Shown: positions 1 through 8,854 of the stretch, piece after piece
Layout: each line of letters starts with the position of its first letter
How positions within the stretch are numbered: the first letter of the stretch is position 1
Assembly: GCF_002941025.1 (NCBI RefSeq)
Contig: NZ_PTJS01000001.1
Coordinates: 620,001 to 684,000 of the forward strand
Reading direction: 5' to 3'
Source: Streptomyces sp. QL37
GTDB taxonomy: Bacteria; Actinomycetota; Actinomycetes; Streptomycetales; Streptomycetaceae
Length of the DNA stretch: 64,000 nt
Position numbers and translations under genes: made by a program
Notes under the pieces: model-generated
The model's input: the letters and a program-made list of their open reading frames with translations, nothing else
Database searches by the model: none
Told to the model about the DNA's origin: nothing

Positions 1-982
1 CCAGTCGAGCAAGACCACGGCCGACGAGTCGATGCACCTGCTCGCCACGCGGAGGACAGCTCCCCCGGCGGCCCTGGTGGAACGGACCTCGGACGCGACC
101 GGTGAGACGCTGATCTACGAATGCGCCCCGGCGGGCACCCGACGGCTGCGGGTCAGGGTCCATCTGCCGCGCGCGAGTGCGCGGATCGACCTGGAGAACC
201 GGATCGACAAGGCCGCGACCCTGACCAAGGAGAGCGCGTTCTTCGCCTTTCCCTTCGCGATGCGGTCCCCGGTCGTCCGCATGGAGGCGACCGGCGGAGT
301 CACCGGGAACGGGCTGCCCACCGTGCCCGGTTCGGCCCGGCACATGCGGGCGGTACGCCGCTGGGTGAGCCTCCAGGAGAACGGGGCGAGCGCGGCACTG
401 GCCACCCAGGACGCGCCGCTGATCCAGGTGGGCGGGGTCGCCATCCCCTATGTGCCGTATCCGCAGTCACTGGCGCAGGAAGAGCCGGGGACCGTGTTCT
501 CGTGGGTTCACAACAACATCTGGGACACCAACTTCCCCTCGGAGCAGGCATTCGACCACGTCTTCCGCTACAGCATCGGATGGCAGGACACGCCCGCCCT
601 CGGCGGTGCGGTGCTGGGTATGCGGACAGCCGCCGTCGGCAGCCGGCCCCTGGTGGCGGTACGCGCGAACCGGGCGGCCGAACCGGTTCCCGACACGTCC
701 TACGCGCTACTCGCCCTCGACGACCCGCGCGTTCGGGTCGTCGGCCTGAGCGTGCCGGAGCCGGGGCGTCTGCTCGTACGGTTGCAGTCCTTCGCCGAGG
801 AGCCTGTCACCTGCCGGCTCACGCCCGGTTTCCCCACCACCGCAGCGATGTCCGCCGACTACCTCGGTGGCGTGGGCGCCGCATTGCGCGCCGGAGCGGA
901 TGGCTCCCTGCCGGTACCTGTACCCCGGCTCGGCACCGTGGCGGTGTCGTTGACGACGGGAGACGGACCGGACCGGGATTGA
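1..982 (+). CDS. GH38-like glycosidase (alpha-mannosidase type), C-terminal part only
   Basis: The frame is already open at base 2, so the 5' end lies outside the window; the ATG at base 32 is internal. About 326 codons are visible, ending in TGA at 982. The visible part is the beta-sandwich region found after the catalytic barrel in glycoside hydrolase family 38 relatives, with the recognisable stretch FSWVHNNIWDTNFPSEQAF near residue 165. The catalytic aspartates would be upstream, so activity cannot be judged. A role in hydrolysing alpha-mannosides or related sugars is inferred from the family. No signal peptide can be assessed. The bases from 983 to 1150 hold nothing I recognise. Confidence 0.7.
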   Translation, partial: QSSKTTADESMHLLATRRTAPPAALVERTSDATGETLIYECAPAGTRRLRVRVHLPRASARIDLENRIDKAATLTKESAFFAFPFAMRSPVVRMEATGGVTGNGLPTVPGSARHMRAVRRWVSLQENGASAALATQDAPLIQVGGVAIPYVPYPQSLAQEEPGTVFSWVHNNIWDTNFPSEQAFDHVFRYSIGWQDTPALGGAVLGMRTAAVGSRPLVAVRANRAAEPVPDTSYALLALDDPRVRVVGLSVPEPGRLLVRLQSFAEEPVTCRLTPGFPTTAAMSADYLGGVGAALRAGADGSLPVPVPRLGTVAVSLTTGDGPDRD

Positions 983-1150
983 CGAACGCGACCTGGGCCG
1001 CCGAGGTCTCACGATGGACTGTGCGGCCGCCGGCGGCCCAGGTCACATGCACAGGAGGGTGCGCGGGATCTCAGGGCCGGGGCGGGTCCGATACGGGTTC
1101 GACGGGAGCCACTCGTCGAACACGTTCCGCCGGGCGGGGGCTGCGGGGGC

Positions 1151-2326
1151 TCAGAAGGCGTACCGGACGCGCAGCCATGGTGAGTGCGTGGCGATGAGCT
1201 GCCCGATGTGCGTCAGTGCCTGCCTTTTGATGTCCAGTGAGTAGCGGACGTTGAGGGCTCCGTTCTGCGAGCGCTTCGTCTCCTGGGCGGCCGGCTGCCA
1301 GAGCACTTCCTCGGCGCGAGGGTGCCAGCCAAGGTTGACCTCGTGGAGCGACTGGTTGTGGGTCAGCATGATGATCTCGGCCGCCGCCTGCTGTTTCACG
1401 CGGGCGGGCAGGACGTCGTCGAGGTGGGTCAGCAGGTCGGCCCAGTCCCGCTGCCAGCCCGGTCGCAGGATGATGGGCGAGAGGTTGAAGTGGACCTCGT
1501 AGCCGGCGTCGAGGAAGTCGGCGGCTGCGGCGATCCGCTCGGCGACCGGGCTGGTCCGGATGTCCAGCAGCCGGGCGTCGTCGGGTGGCATGACGGAGAA
1601 GCGCACTCGGGTGCGCCCCTGAGGGTCGAGGGTGAGCAGGTCCGGGTTGACGAACTTGGTCGCGAAGGAAGCCTTCGCCGTCGGCAGGTCGCGGAAGGCG
1701 GCGACGAGATCTGCCGTGTTGTCGCAGACCAGAGCGTCGACCGAGCAGTCACCGTTCTCGCCGATGTCGTAGACCCATGCCCGGGGGTCGCACTGATTGG
1801 GTTCCGCCTTGGGGCCTTGGGCCCGTACGTGGCGGCGCACGTGGGCCACGATCGCCTCGATGTTGGTGAACAGCGTGATGGGGTTGGCGTAACCCTTGCG
1901 CCGGGGGACATAGCAGTAGGCGCAGGCCATCGCGCACCCGTTGGAGGGGCCAGGTGCGATCCAGTCCGCCGACCTGCCGTTGGGACGCGTCCGGAGTGTG
2001 TGCTTCACCCCGAGGACGAGCGTGTCGGTCTTGATACGGACCCAGCGGGAGATGTTGCCGTCGTTGCCGTGGAGGGAGGGGATACGCCAGTGACTCGCGA
2101 CCTCGGTCACGCGCGTTCCCGGCAGCCGGTCCATGATCTGTCGGCCGCGCGGGGAATCGAGCGCAGCCGGCTCCGCGTAGACCTCCCGCACGTCGAGCAT
2201 GCGGCGGGCCTCCGGGCTGTCCCGGAATGCCGGGTGCCCGTCCGGCTCCGGTGCGATGTCCGACCACCCGAACAACGCCTGCTGCTCGGGCTCTCCTCGC
2301 ACTGCTCCTGTCGGCGGCTGATCCAC
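1151..2326 (-). CDS. Spore photoproduct lyase family radical SAM protein
   Basis: A 391-residue protein with a radical SAM cluster motif CAMACAYCY: cysteines near residues 131, 135 and 138 (CxxxCxxC) would hold a 4Fe-4S cluster that cleaves S-adenosylmethionine. Overall layout fits the actinobacterial spore photoproduct lyase family. The classical enzyme repairs the thymine dimer formed in UV-irradiated spores, but many actinobacterial members are untested. I chose the GTG at 2326 because a very strong AGGAGGAGGG site lies just upstream; an earlier GTG at 2374 would add 16 residues. The gene stands alone, with neighbours on both strands of unrelated function. Confidence is high for the family and moderate for the repair role. 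Confidence 0.8.
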   Translation of the reverse strand: MDQPPTGAVRGEPEQQALFGWSDIAPEPDGHPAFRDSPEARRMLDVREVYAEPAALDSPRGRQIMDRLPGTRVTEVASHWRIPSLHGNDGNISRWVRIKTDTLVLGVKHTLRTRPNGRSADWIAPGPSNGCAMACAYCYVPRRKGYANPITLFTNIEAIVAHVRRHVRAQGPKAEPNQCDPRAWVYDIGENGDCSVDALVCDNTADLVAAFRDLPTAKASFATKFVNPDLLTLDPQGRTRVRFSVMPPDDARLLDIRTSPVAERIAAAADFLDAGYEVHFNLSPIILRPGWQRDWADLLTHLDDVLPARVKQQAAAEIIMLTHNQSLHEVNLGWHPRAEEVLWQPAAQETKRSQNGALNVRYSLDIKRQALTHIGQLIATHSPWLRVRYAF

Positions 2327-2613
2327 GTCCCTCCTCCTTGTGGTGCTGGTGGCATCATGCTGGCGATCCTCCACCGGGCCTCGGACGCGACGCTGAATGG
2401 CGCGCGAACGAGCCTCCGTCAGCGGTGACCCGCGCGGCGCAGAACCCTACGTCGCACCACGCGATACCCAGAAATGGACAGAGGAGGACCAGGCGTCCGC
2501 ACAAGCACCGACAGTCTCGGGTAACGTGCCGCACCGCTGCGCGCATAGGGGAGTCTCGGCCGAGCCCACGACAGGCCTCGGCGGTCCCCTCGTTCACCCG
2601 GAATGCCGGGCGG

Positions 2614-3075
2614 TCAGCGCCGGCACAGGCACCGAGCGTTGTGGGGCGCCGCCGCGCCTCTGCTGCGCGGCCTCGCACTCAGGAAACCGAGCCCGATTCC
2701 GAGCATCCAAGTGTCCTTGGCAAGCGCGACACCGTCCTGCGTAGGACGCAGGCTGCCCTCCTGTCGCATCCCGGGGACCCTCAGATACAGACCGACAAGC
2801 CCTCCGGAGAACCCGGTCAGTACGGCTCCGGCCAGTCGGGTCGGCACGAACGGAGCGAGCAGTGTCCCGCCGACGGCGATCTCCGCACAGGCGAGCAGTC
2901 GGGTGAAGCGCCCGGCTTCGAGCTTCCTGAGAAACGGATACGCGGTGCAGGCCATGCCGTGCAGGCCCTGAGCGGTGTCTTCGTCCGCCTTCAACTTGCT
3001 CAGGCCGGAATTCAGGATGAACGCGCCGACGAGGAGACGAGGAGCCACATCTCGCGGTTCGAACGCAATGGTCAT
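2614..3075 (-). CDS. DoxX-like small integral membrane protein
   Basis: A 153-residue protein with about four hydrophobic segments (near residues 10-28, 55-80, 85-105 and 115-140), the layout of the DoxX family of small redox-linked membrane proteins. The ATG at 3075 is preceded by a clear GGAGG five bases upstream, which is why I reject an upstream start that would add 45 polar residues. The C-terminus is short, basic and cytoplasmic. DoxX proteins are linked to quinone or thiol redox in other organisms, but no function can be assigned here. The gene diverges from the DinB-type gene at 3325, leaving about 250 bases for two promoters. Confidence 0.6.
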   Translation of the reverse strand: MTIAFEPRDVAPRLLVGAFILNSGLSKLKADEDTAQGLHGMACTAYPFLRKLEAGRFTRLLACAEIAVGGTLLAPFVPTRLAGAVLTGFSGGLVGLYLRVPGMRQEGSLRPTQDGVALAKDTWMLGIGLGFLSARPRSRGAAAPHNARCLCRR

Positions 3076-3324
3076 GCGAGCCTCCGTAGATCGGTTCCGC
3101 AGCACCTCATCGAGCGTAACCGGGCGGCACCGGACTCGCCCCGCAGGCGTGGGGCTGCCGCGGAGGCTGACGGAGTCGCCGACGTGTTCGCCCGCCCAGT
3201 ACTCGGCCATCGGCTGCCTGTGGTGGACGCTGTTTCTTCGAACGGCGGCGAGTGGGACCGATTACTTCCTGGTGCGTGGCGAGTCTCCCCTGACAGATGC
3301 CGCTGTCGGCCGATGGAGGTAGCC

Positions 3325-3948
3325 GTGGGAGATGTCTGGGCGATGGTCCACGCGGAGCGTGCGGCACTTATCAATGATCTTGAATGCCTCGACGCCAAGC
3401 AATGGGAGCAACCGTCACTCTGTGCGAAGTGGTCCGTGCATGACGTGGCCGCCCACCTGGCCGACACGGCTCGGACGACGCGGCTGAACTTCCTGGTCGG
3501 CCTCGCCCGGGCGCGGTTCGACTTCGACCGCCTGAACGCTCGCGGCGTCGAGCGCGAACGCGGCGCCTCGCCGCAGGAGACTCTGGAGCGGATGCGTCAG
3601 GTGGCGTCACGCAGGCCGACCCCACCGGCGCCCCTCGACAGCCGACTCGTCGAGGAGGTTGTGCACGGCGAGGACATTCGTCGGCCGTTGAGGCTCGCCC
3701 GCTCCTACCCGATGGAAGCTGTCGTCAGGTCGCTTCGTCTGCAGGCACGGACCCCTGCCTCCCTGGGCGGGGCCAAGGAGCTCGTGGCACGCACCCGGCT
3801 GATGGCTGCGGACGCCGACGTGTCGATCGGCGAAGGGCCGGAGGTGAGCGGGCCCGCCCTGTCACTGCTCCTGGCCGTCTCGCGGCGGCGGGTGGCGCTG
3901 GACGACCTTGACGGACCGGGAGTCACTACCCTGGCTGCGGCTATCTGA
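3325..3948 (+). CDS. DinB-fold, maleylpyruvate isomerase-like protein
   Basis: A 207-residue protein of the actinobacterial maleylpyruvate isomerase N-terminal / DinB superfamily. The N-terminus shows the typical pattern of a helix with CAKWSVHDVAAHLADT, where the histidine is the usual first metal ligand, followed by a second region VVHGEDIRRPL containing the conserved HGxDIR-type motif. Members are usually mycothiol-dependent, metal-binding transferases. GTG at 3325 is preferred over the ATG at 3313 because GGAGG at 3315-3319 sits five bases before it. The C-terminal third resembles the accompanying SCP-like region of larger members. Substrate is unknown. It is followed closely by the AraC-type gene but with its own ribosome binding site. 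Confidence 0.65.
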   Translation: MGDVWAMVHAERAALINDLECLDAKQWEQPSLCAKWSVHDVAAHLADTARTTRLNFLVGLARARFDFDRLNARGVERERGASPQETLERMRQVASRRPTPPAPLDSRLVEEVVHGEDIRRPLRLARSYPMEAVVRSLRLQARTPASLGGAKELVARTRLMAADADVSIGEGPEVSGPALSLLLAVSRRRVALDDLDGPGVTTLAAAI

Positions 3949-4044
3949 GACTCGGTGTCCGCCCGGTACCTGATCGGATCGGACCGCAGCGGTCGGGCGC
4001 TGCCGGGGGTGCTTCCGGCAGGGTGCTTCTCGAAAGGGGGCCTC

Positions 4045-4914
4045 GTGATCCCAGTACTCAACCGGCTCGTCGATCTCGTCGAGGAGCACCTCGCCGATGA
4101 GCTCGATGTCGACGGACTGGCCAGGGAACTCGGCACCACCGAGTACCACCTGCGCCGGATGTTCTCGTCCTTGGCCGGCATGCCACTGTCGGACTACGTC
4201 CGTCGGCGCCGCATGACCGTCGCCGCTGCCGAGGTCGTCCGCGGCGAGCACGATCTGCTGAGTATCGCCGTCAGGCACGGCTACGGCTCGACCGAGGCGT
4301 TCGGACGCGCGTTCCGCGCGGTCCACGGCGCCGGTCCCCGTGACGTGCGCCGTGACGGAGGCCCCCTGCGCACACAACCACGGCTCAGGATCCGCCTGAC
4401 CGTCGAAGGGAGCACCCCCATGGACACCCGTCTCGTCGACCGCCCCGCGTTCCGGCTGATCGGACACGCGGCCCGGGTTCCGCTCATCCACCACGGCGTC
4501 AACCCGCACATCCAGCAGCACATCACCGCACTGCCGCAGGAGGAGCACCTCCGGCTGAAGGCCCTGGGCAACACCGAACCGGGCGGCCTGCTGCAGGTCT
4601 CGGACGACCTCGACCCCGACGGAACGGAGGGCAGCGAACTGACCTACCTGCACGGGGTCGCCGTCTCCCAGGACACATCGGCCCCCGACGACCTCGACGC
4701 CATCGAGGTGCCGGCCGGCAGGTGGGCGGTCTTCCGCACCGCCGGACCGCATCCGCAGGCCCTCCAGACGGCCTGGGCCGCGACCGCGACGGAGTGGTTC
4801 CCCTCCAACCCCTGGCGTCTCCGGCCGGGCCCCTCGATCGTCGCGGTCCTCGATCGCGCGCCGGACTTCACCACCGCGACCTGCGAACTGTGGCTCCCGG
4901 TCGAACCGGTGTGA
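4045..4914 (+). CDS. AraC-family regulator with C-terminal GyrI-like ligand domain
   Basis: A 289-residue protein. Residues about 1-110 form a double helix-turn-helix of the AraC type (LARELGTTEYHLRRMFSS and later IAVRHGYGSTEAFGRAF). Residues about 130-289 form a GyrI-like effector-binding domain, ending in CELWLPVEPV, the characteristic last strand of that fold. This Rob/SoxS-like architecture with a ligand domain is common in regulators that sense small drugs. The start is a GTG at 4045 preceded by AAAGGGGG. The target genes are not evident; the adjacent lipoprotein on the other strand or the regulator itself are candidates. Confidence 0.85.
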   Translation: MIPVLNRLVDLVEEHLADELDVDGLARELGTTEYHLRRMFSSLAGMPLSDYVRRRRMTVAAAEVVRGEHDLLSIAVRHGYGSTEAFGRAFRAVHGAGPRDVRRDGGPLRTQPRLRIRLTVEGSTPMDTRLVDRPAFRLIGHAARVPLIHHGVNPHIQQHITALPQEEHLRLKALGNTEPGGLLQVSDDLDPDGTEGSELTYLHGVAVSQDTSAPDDLDAIEVPAGRWAVFRTAGPHPQALQTAWAATATEWFPSNPWRLRPGPSIVAVLDRAPDFTTATCELWLPVEPV

Positions 4915-4933
4915 CGGCCGGCGGTCCTCGGTA

Positions 4934-5476
4934 TCAGTCGGTGATGTACCAGTCGTCGTCGAGGTACTCCAGGGTGTAGCTGCCGAGGTCGCTCTCGGAG
5001 AAGGTCACGGACGCCCTGACCGCTTCGACCGGCATCTCGATCTTGTCGGGCGTACGCACGACGATGCGCTGCGGGTCGACCGTCGCGGTCCGCAGGGCGT
5101 CCTTCTGCTCCGGCGAGATCATCTGGACCACGAGGGCGTACGTCGACGTGCACGGGCCGAGCCCCTGGTCCTGTGCCTTCCGCGCGGCGGGCCCGGCCAC
5201 TTCGCAGACCGTGTCGATGTCCTCACGGCCCAGGGCGTGGAGGTACTGCCCGTAACGCCGGATCGCGCCCTCCGCCGTCCTGGGGGCGGGCGCGCCGGCA
5301 GTCGGCTCCTCGGGCCGGGCGGACGCCGTCGGCGTGGCCGGCGGCTCAGCCGTCCGTACGGTCGCGGACGACTGCGAAGGCCTGGCCTCCGTGTCCTCCC
5401 GGGATTCCCCCGGACCGCACGCCACCAGTACCGCAGCGGCCGATACCGCCACGCCCACCATCGTCCGAGCCCTCAT
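4934..5476 (-). CDS. Secreted lipoprotein of unknown function
   Basis: A 180-residue protein beginning MRARTMVGVAVSAAAVLVAC: a short basic stretch, a hydrophobic core and a lipobox-like cysteine, so it is predicted to be lipid-anchored outside the membrane. A Ser/Thr/Pro/Ala-rich linker follows to about residue 65. The folded part (residues about 70-180) has an alternating helix and strand pattern similar in style to small lipoproteins with a SnoaL- or DUF4878-like fold, ending YTLEYLDDDWYITD. The start at 5476 is chosen for the signal peptide and a GGGGGA upstream; an ATG at 5506 would add ten residues. Converges with the AraC gene, 19 bases apart. Confidence 0.65.
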   Translation of the reverse strand: MRARTMVGVAVSAAAVLVACGPGESREDTEARPSQSSATVRTAEPPATPTASARPEEPTAGAPAPRTAEGAIRRYGQYLHALGREDIDTVCEVAGPAARKAQDQGLGPCTSTYALVVQMISPEQKDALRTATVDPQRIVVRTPDKIEMPVEAVRASVTFSESDLGSYTLEYLDDDWYITD

Positions 5477-5560
5477 TCGGTCCCCCACCCTCGTCCGGCG
5501 ACACAAGTGGTCACGCAGGACCCGGGGGAACGGTTCCCGAGCCGGGCCGGGCGGGCTGGC

Positions 5561-7954
5561 TCAGGTCGCCGGGTGGGACAGTTCGATGTCGAGGGCATCG
5601 GTGCCGGAGTCCGTCACGCGCAACGCAGCCGCGACGGGCGCGTAGCCGCTGGCGACGACGGAGTACTCACCGGCGTCCAGGTCGGCGAAGGCGTACACGC
5701 CGTCCGCGCCGGTGGTGGCGGTCGCGGTGACGTTGCCCGCCGCGTCGACGAGCGTGACACGGGCGTCCGGCAGCGGGCGCAGGTCGGCACCGGAACGCAC
5801 CGCGCCCTGGAGCCGGGCGCCCGCGACGAGGGCGATCTCCACCCGGCCGGATCCTCCGTCGCCGACCGTGACGGGAACGGCTGCCGGCCGGTGCCCCGCC
5901 GCGTTCACGGCGACCGTGAACGCGCCTGCGGGGAGCTCTCCGAAGGCGAAATCCCCTTCCGGGCCGGTCTGTCCGGTGCCGAGCACCTCTCCGCGCACAC
6001 CGGTCACGATCACGGTGGCGGCGGCGACCGGCAGCCCGTCGGCGCCGCTGACGATCCCGCTCAGGCCTTGCACGCCGGAGAGCAGGATGTCGTACGCGAG
6101 CCGCTCGTCGCCGATGACGACGGTGGCCGCCTGTGGCTGGTGCCCGTCGGCGGCGGCGATCAGCACGTAGGTGCCGGCCCCGGGTACGGCGAGCTCGTAG
6201 CCACCGTCGGAACGCGCTGCGGTCCGGCCCAGTTGGCGTCCCGTCAGAGAAATCAGGGTGACCGTGGGGCGCGATGTACCGGTGGAACCGCGGATGTGGC
6301 CGTGAAGGGCGGGGCCGTCCTGGACGGGTGCCCGACCTGGGTCGTCCAGATCCGTGTCGTGCGCTGCTTCCGGGGCCGTTGCCGGGGACGCCCCCGCGGC
6401 GGGGGCCGGTGTGGCCGGCTGCGGGCGGCGGAAGCCGATCAGGGTGGCCGTGGCGATCAGGGCCACCAGCATCCCGGCCGCACCGACGGTCATGCAGACG
6501 TGGACGGCGTCGGTGAAGCTCGCGCCGATCGCTCCGAGCGCGGGGCCCGCCGCCTCGGGGGCGAGCCCCAGATGGCCGGCGGCGCCCACGCCGCCCTCCG
6601 CGAGCGCCTCGCCCACCCGCTTCTGGTCGGCGACGGTCAGCCCCGAGTCCGCGAGGTGCCCGGGCAGTGCGGAGGTGAGGCGGCTGGTGAGTACGGCGCC
6701 GAGGACCGCGGGGCCGAGCGCACCGCCGAGCTGACGCAGGGTGTTGTTGCCCGCGCCCGCCATGCCCGCCAGGTGGTGCGGCACGCTGCCGACGGCGACG
6801 GCGCTGATCGGCGTCATCACGAAGCCCATGCCGAGACCGAACAGGGCGAGCGGCCCCGCCATCGCACCGAACCCGGAGTCGGTCTCCAGACCGGTCAGCC
6901 ACAGCATGGCGCCCCCGACGCCGAGCAGCCCGACGCACAGGAGCACTCCGGGTGCGACCTTGCCCATCAGACGCCCGACGAGCGGGCCGGTGACGACGGA
7001 GACACCGTTGAAGACCAGCATGCGCCAGGCGATGTCGAGGACGGACAGCTGCTGGACACTGCCGAAGAAGAGGCTGAGGGTGAATACGGAGCCGATCATC
7101 CCGAACATCACGAGTGCGTTGACGACGCCGGCGCCGGTGAAGGGGCGTACCGCGAACAGCTTCAGGGAAAGCATCGGCGCGGCGGAGCGCAGCTCGGCGA
7201 CGACGAAGGCGATGAGGCCGAGCGCGGCGGCGACGAACGCGACGACGACCTTGGTCTGGCCCCAGCCGTCGGCCCCGCCGCCTTCGATCACACCGTAGAT
7301 CAGGCCGATGATGAAGACGATCGCGGCGATCTGGCCGGGAACGTCGATGGCGCGGCCGTGCGCGGAACGCGAGTCCTCGAGCATCCGCACGGCCAGCAGA
7401 CCGGTGACAGCGGTGATGACGGCGGCCGGGAGAAAGATCCAGCGCCAGGTGGCGTGCTCCAGGATGACACCGCTGATCAGCGGACCGAGGGCCATGCCGA
7501 TACTCAGGGACGCGGCCCAGGCGGCGATGGCCTTGGCACGGGCCCGGAAGTCCGGGTAGGCGTGGCTGATCAGGGCCAGCGTGGAGGAGGCGAGGGCCGC
7601 GGCGCCCGCACCGGCGATGGCCTGACCCACCCAGACCTGTTCGACGCCGTGCGCGGTCAGAGAGGTCACGGAACCGGCGGCGAACAGGAGCATGCCCGCG
7701 AGATAGGCGTTCTTGCGGCCGTACAGGTCACCGATCAGGCCGAAGGTGAGGATCAGGGCGGCCATCGGCAGGATGAACGCGTCGGAGACCCATTGCAGGT
7801 CCGAGGTGGAGGCGCCGAGGCCCTGCTGGATGCGTGAGAGGGACACCGAGACGCTGCCGATGGGCACGTACGCGGCGAACATTCCGAGGCAGGCCAGCAC
7901 AGTGGTCAGCGCGGGGCGCGCGACGGCGCGGTGAGGGGGTGATATCGCGGACAT
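5561..7954 (-). CDS. MFS drug exporter (14-TM, EmrB/QacA type) fused to three carboxypeptidase-like beta-sandwich repeats
   Basis: A 797-residue protein. Residues about 15-500 are a 14-helix major facilitator of the DHA2 drug:proton antiporter group, with the motif A-like GLIGDLYGRKNAYLAG between helices 2 and 3. After a linker rich in Ala, Pro and Asp come three repeats of about 80-85 residues (roughly 545-630, 630-715 and 715-797), each with a pattern ending in GxYxxxxxAGxYxVxAxGY or similar, the mark of carboxypeptidase regulatory-like / transthyretin-like domains. The exporter core is about 480 residues in most relatives, so the tail is an addition of some 270 residues. GGAGG precedes the ATG at 7954. 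A MarR regulator lies directly upstream in the same direction and probably controls it. Confidence 0.9.
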   Translation of the reverse strand: MSAISPPHRAVARPALTTVLACLGMFAAYVPIGSVSVSLSRIQQGLGASTSDLQWVSDAFILPMAALILTFGLIGDLYGRKNAYLAGMLLFAAGSVTSLTAHGVEQVWVGQAIAGAGAAALASSTLALISHAYPDFRARAKAIAAWAASLSIGMALGPLISGVILEHATWRWIFLPAAVITAVTGLLAVRMLEDSRSAHGRAIDVPGQIAAIVFIIGLIYGVIEGGGADGWGQTKVVVAFVAAALGLIAFVVAELRSAAPMLSLKLFAVRPFTGAGVVNALVMFGMIGSVFTLSLFFGSVQQLSVLDIAWRMLVFNGVSVVTGPLVGRLMGKVAPGVLLCVGLLGVGGAMLWLTGLETDSGFGAMAGPLALFGLGMGFVMTPISAVAVGSVPHHLAGMAGAGNNTLRQLGGALGPAVLGAVLTSRLTSALPGHLADSGLTVADQKRVGEALAEGGVGAAGHLGLAPEAAGPALGAIGASFTDAVHVCMTVGAAGMLVALIATATLIGFRRPQPATPAPAAGASPATAPEAAHDTDLDDPGRAPVQDGPALHGHIRGSTGTSRPTVTLISLTGRQLGRTAARSDGGYELAVPGAGTYVLIAAADGHQPQAATVVIGDERLAYDILLSGVQGLSGIVSGADGLPVAAATVIVTGVRGEVLGTGQTGPEGDFAFGELPAGAFTVAVNAAGHRPAAVPVTVGDGGSGRVEIALVAGARLQGAVRSGADLRPLPDARVTLVDAAGNVTATATTGADGVYAFADLDAGEYSVVASGYAPVAAALRVTDSGTDALDIELSHPAT

Positions 7955-8004
7955 GGTGAGACGGACCTCCGGATCGAACGCGGCGGCCAAGTTATCAGTT
8001 GCCT

Positions 8005-8022
8005 GTCATAGTCCCAAATGAC
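8005..8022. promoter_or_regulatory. Candidate MarR operator ahead of the MFS gene
   Basis: An inverted repeat GTCAT-8-ATGAC lies between the MarR gene and the exporter gene, about 50-70 bases before the exporter start, in a locally AT-richer stretch. Position and symmetry suit an operator for the neighbouring MarR protein; binding is inference only. Confidence 0.3.
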
Positions 8023-8167
8023 TGAGACCAGCAGGAAACGGCGCCACCACCTGGCCGGACGGAGTACGGGCCCCCGTCCGGTGACCGCGAACCCCGCGGC
8101 CCCTGGATCGGCCGGACGGCCCGGTGCCGGAACGACCTCGGTCGGCCCGGTGACGGGACGACCTCGG

Positions 8168-8677
8168 TCAGGCGGGCTCGGGCGGGTCGGGCCACATACG
8201 GGCCACGGGGGAATCGGGGCCGTCGAGGGCGATGGCGATGCGACGCATGCCGAGCGTCAGACGTTCCAGCTCCTCGGCACCGCCGACCACCTCGCAGAGG
8301 CGTTCCACGACCGCTTCGACGAGCCGCCGCCCCTCGGCCATGCCCCTGAGTCCGGCCTCGGTCGGCTCGATCAGCACGACCCGCCTGTGCACGGGGTGCG
8401 GATGCCGCTCGATCCACCCGATCCGCTCCAGATGCGAGAGCGCCGTCGTCACGCTCTGCGGCGTGATGTTCTGGCCCCGGGCCAGGTCCGCGCCGGAGAG
8501 CGGCCCGTGCTGGTCGAGCTTCATCACGATCCCGAGCTGGGTCATCGTGACGCCCAGGGGGCGTAGCCGTTCGTTCAGGGCGCGGTGCACGGAGTTGTTC
8601 GCCCGCCACATGGAATGGCTGAACGTCTGGTTCCAGGGCGTGCCGGAGGCAGCCTCCTCCGGGCGACGGCTCGGCAT
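8168..8677 (-). CDS. MarR-family transcriptional regulator
   Basis: A 169-residue protein with the MarR winged helix: the recognition region is GADLARGQNITPQSVTTALS (residues about 65-85) and the wing is RHPHPVHRRVVLIEPTEAG. MarR proteins bind as dimers to short palindromes and usually release DNA on binding phenolic or drug ligands. ATG at 8677 has GGGAG seven bases upstream. It lies 213 bases upstream of the exporter gene on the same strand and is divergent from the DyP gene, so it may control either one or both. Its intergenic region with the DyP gene is about 180 bases. Confidence 0.88.
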   Translation of the reverse strand: MPSRRPEEAASGTPWNQTFSHSMWRANNSVHRALNERLRPLGVTMTQLGIVMKLDQHGPLSGADLARGQNITPQSVTTALSHLERIGWIERHPHPVHRRVVLIEPTEAGLRGMAEGRRLVEAVVERLCEVVGGAEELERLTLGMRRIAIALDGPDSPVARMWPDPPEPA

Positions 8678-8854
8678 ATTCAACTCCCTGCGGGCAAACG
8701 GCCCCCATCGTAGCGGCAGGGCCGCAGGTGACGGGCCGGAGACCTCGGCGGCCGGGCGTCGAGCGTCGCCCGGCCGGGCCGTTCCGGCGTGCGGCCCGGA
8801 GCGTGGTGTGGATAAGTGGCAGGGAGCCCTGTCCACCACCCACGGAGTGCGCGC

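Noticed and set aside
2227..3312. Upstream extension of the DinB-type gene to 573 residues
   Set aside because: The added part is antisense to two genes and has no domain; a GTG with GGAGG lies at the family boundary.
5237..7837. 866-residue plus-strand frame opposite the drug exporter
   Set aside because: Composition rich in Gly, Arg, Asp and Glu, no ribosome site, and it is fully antisense to a complete exporter gene.
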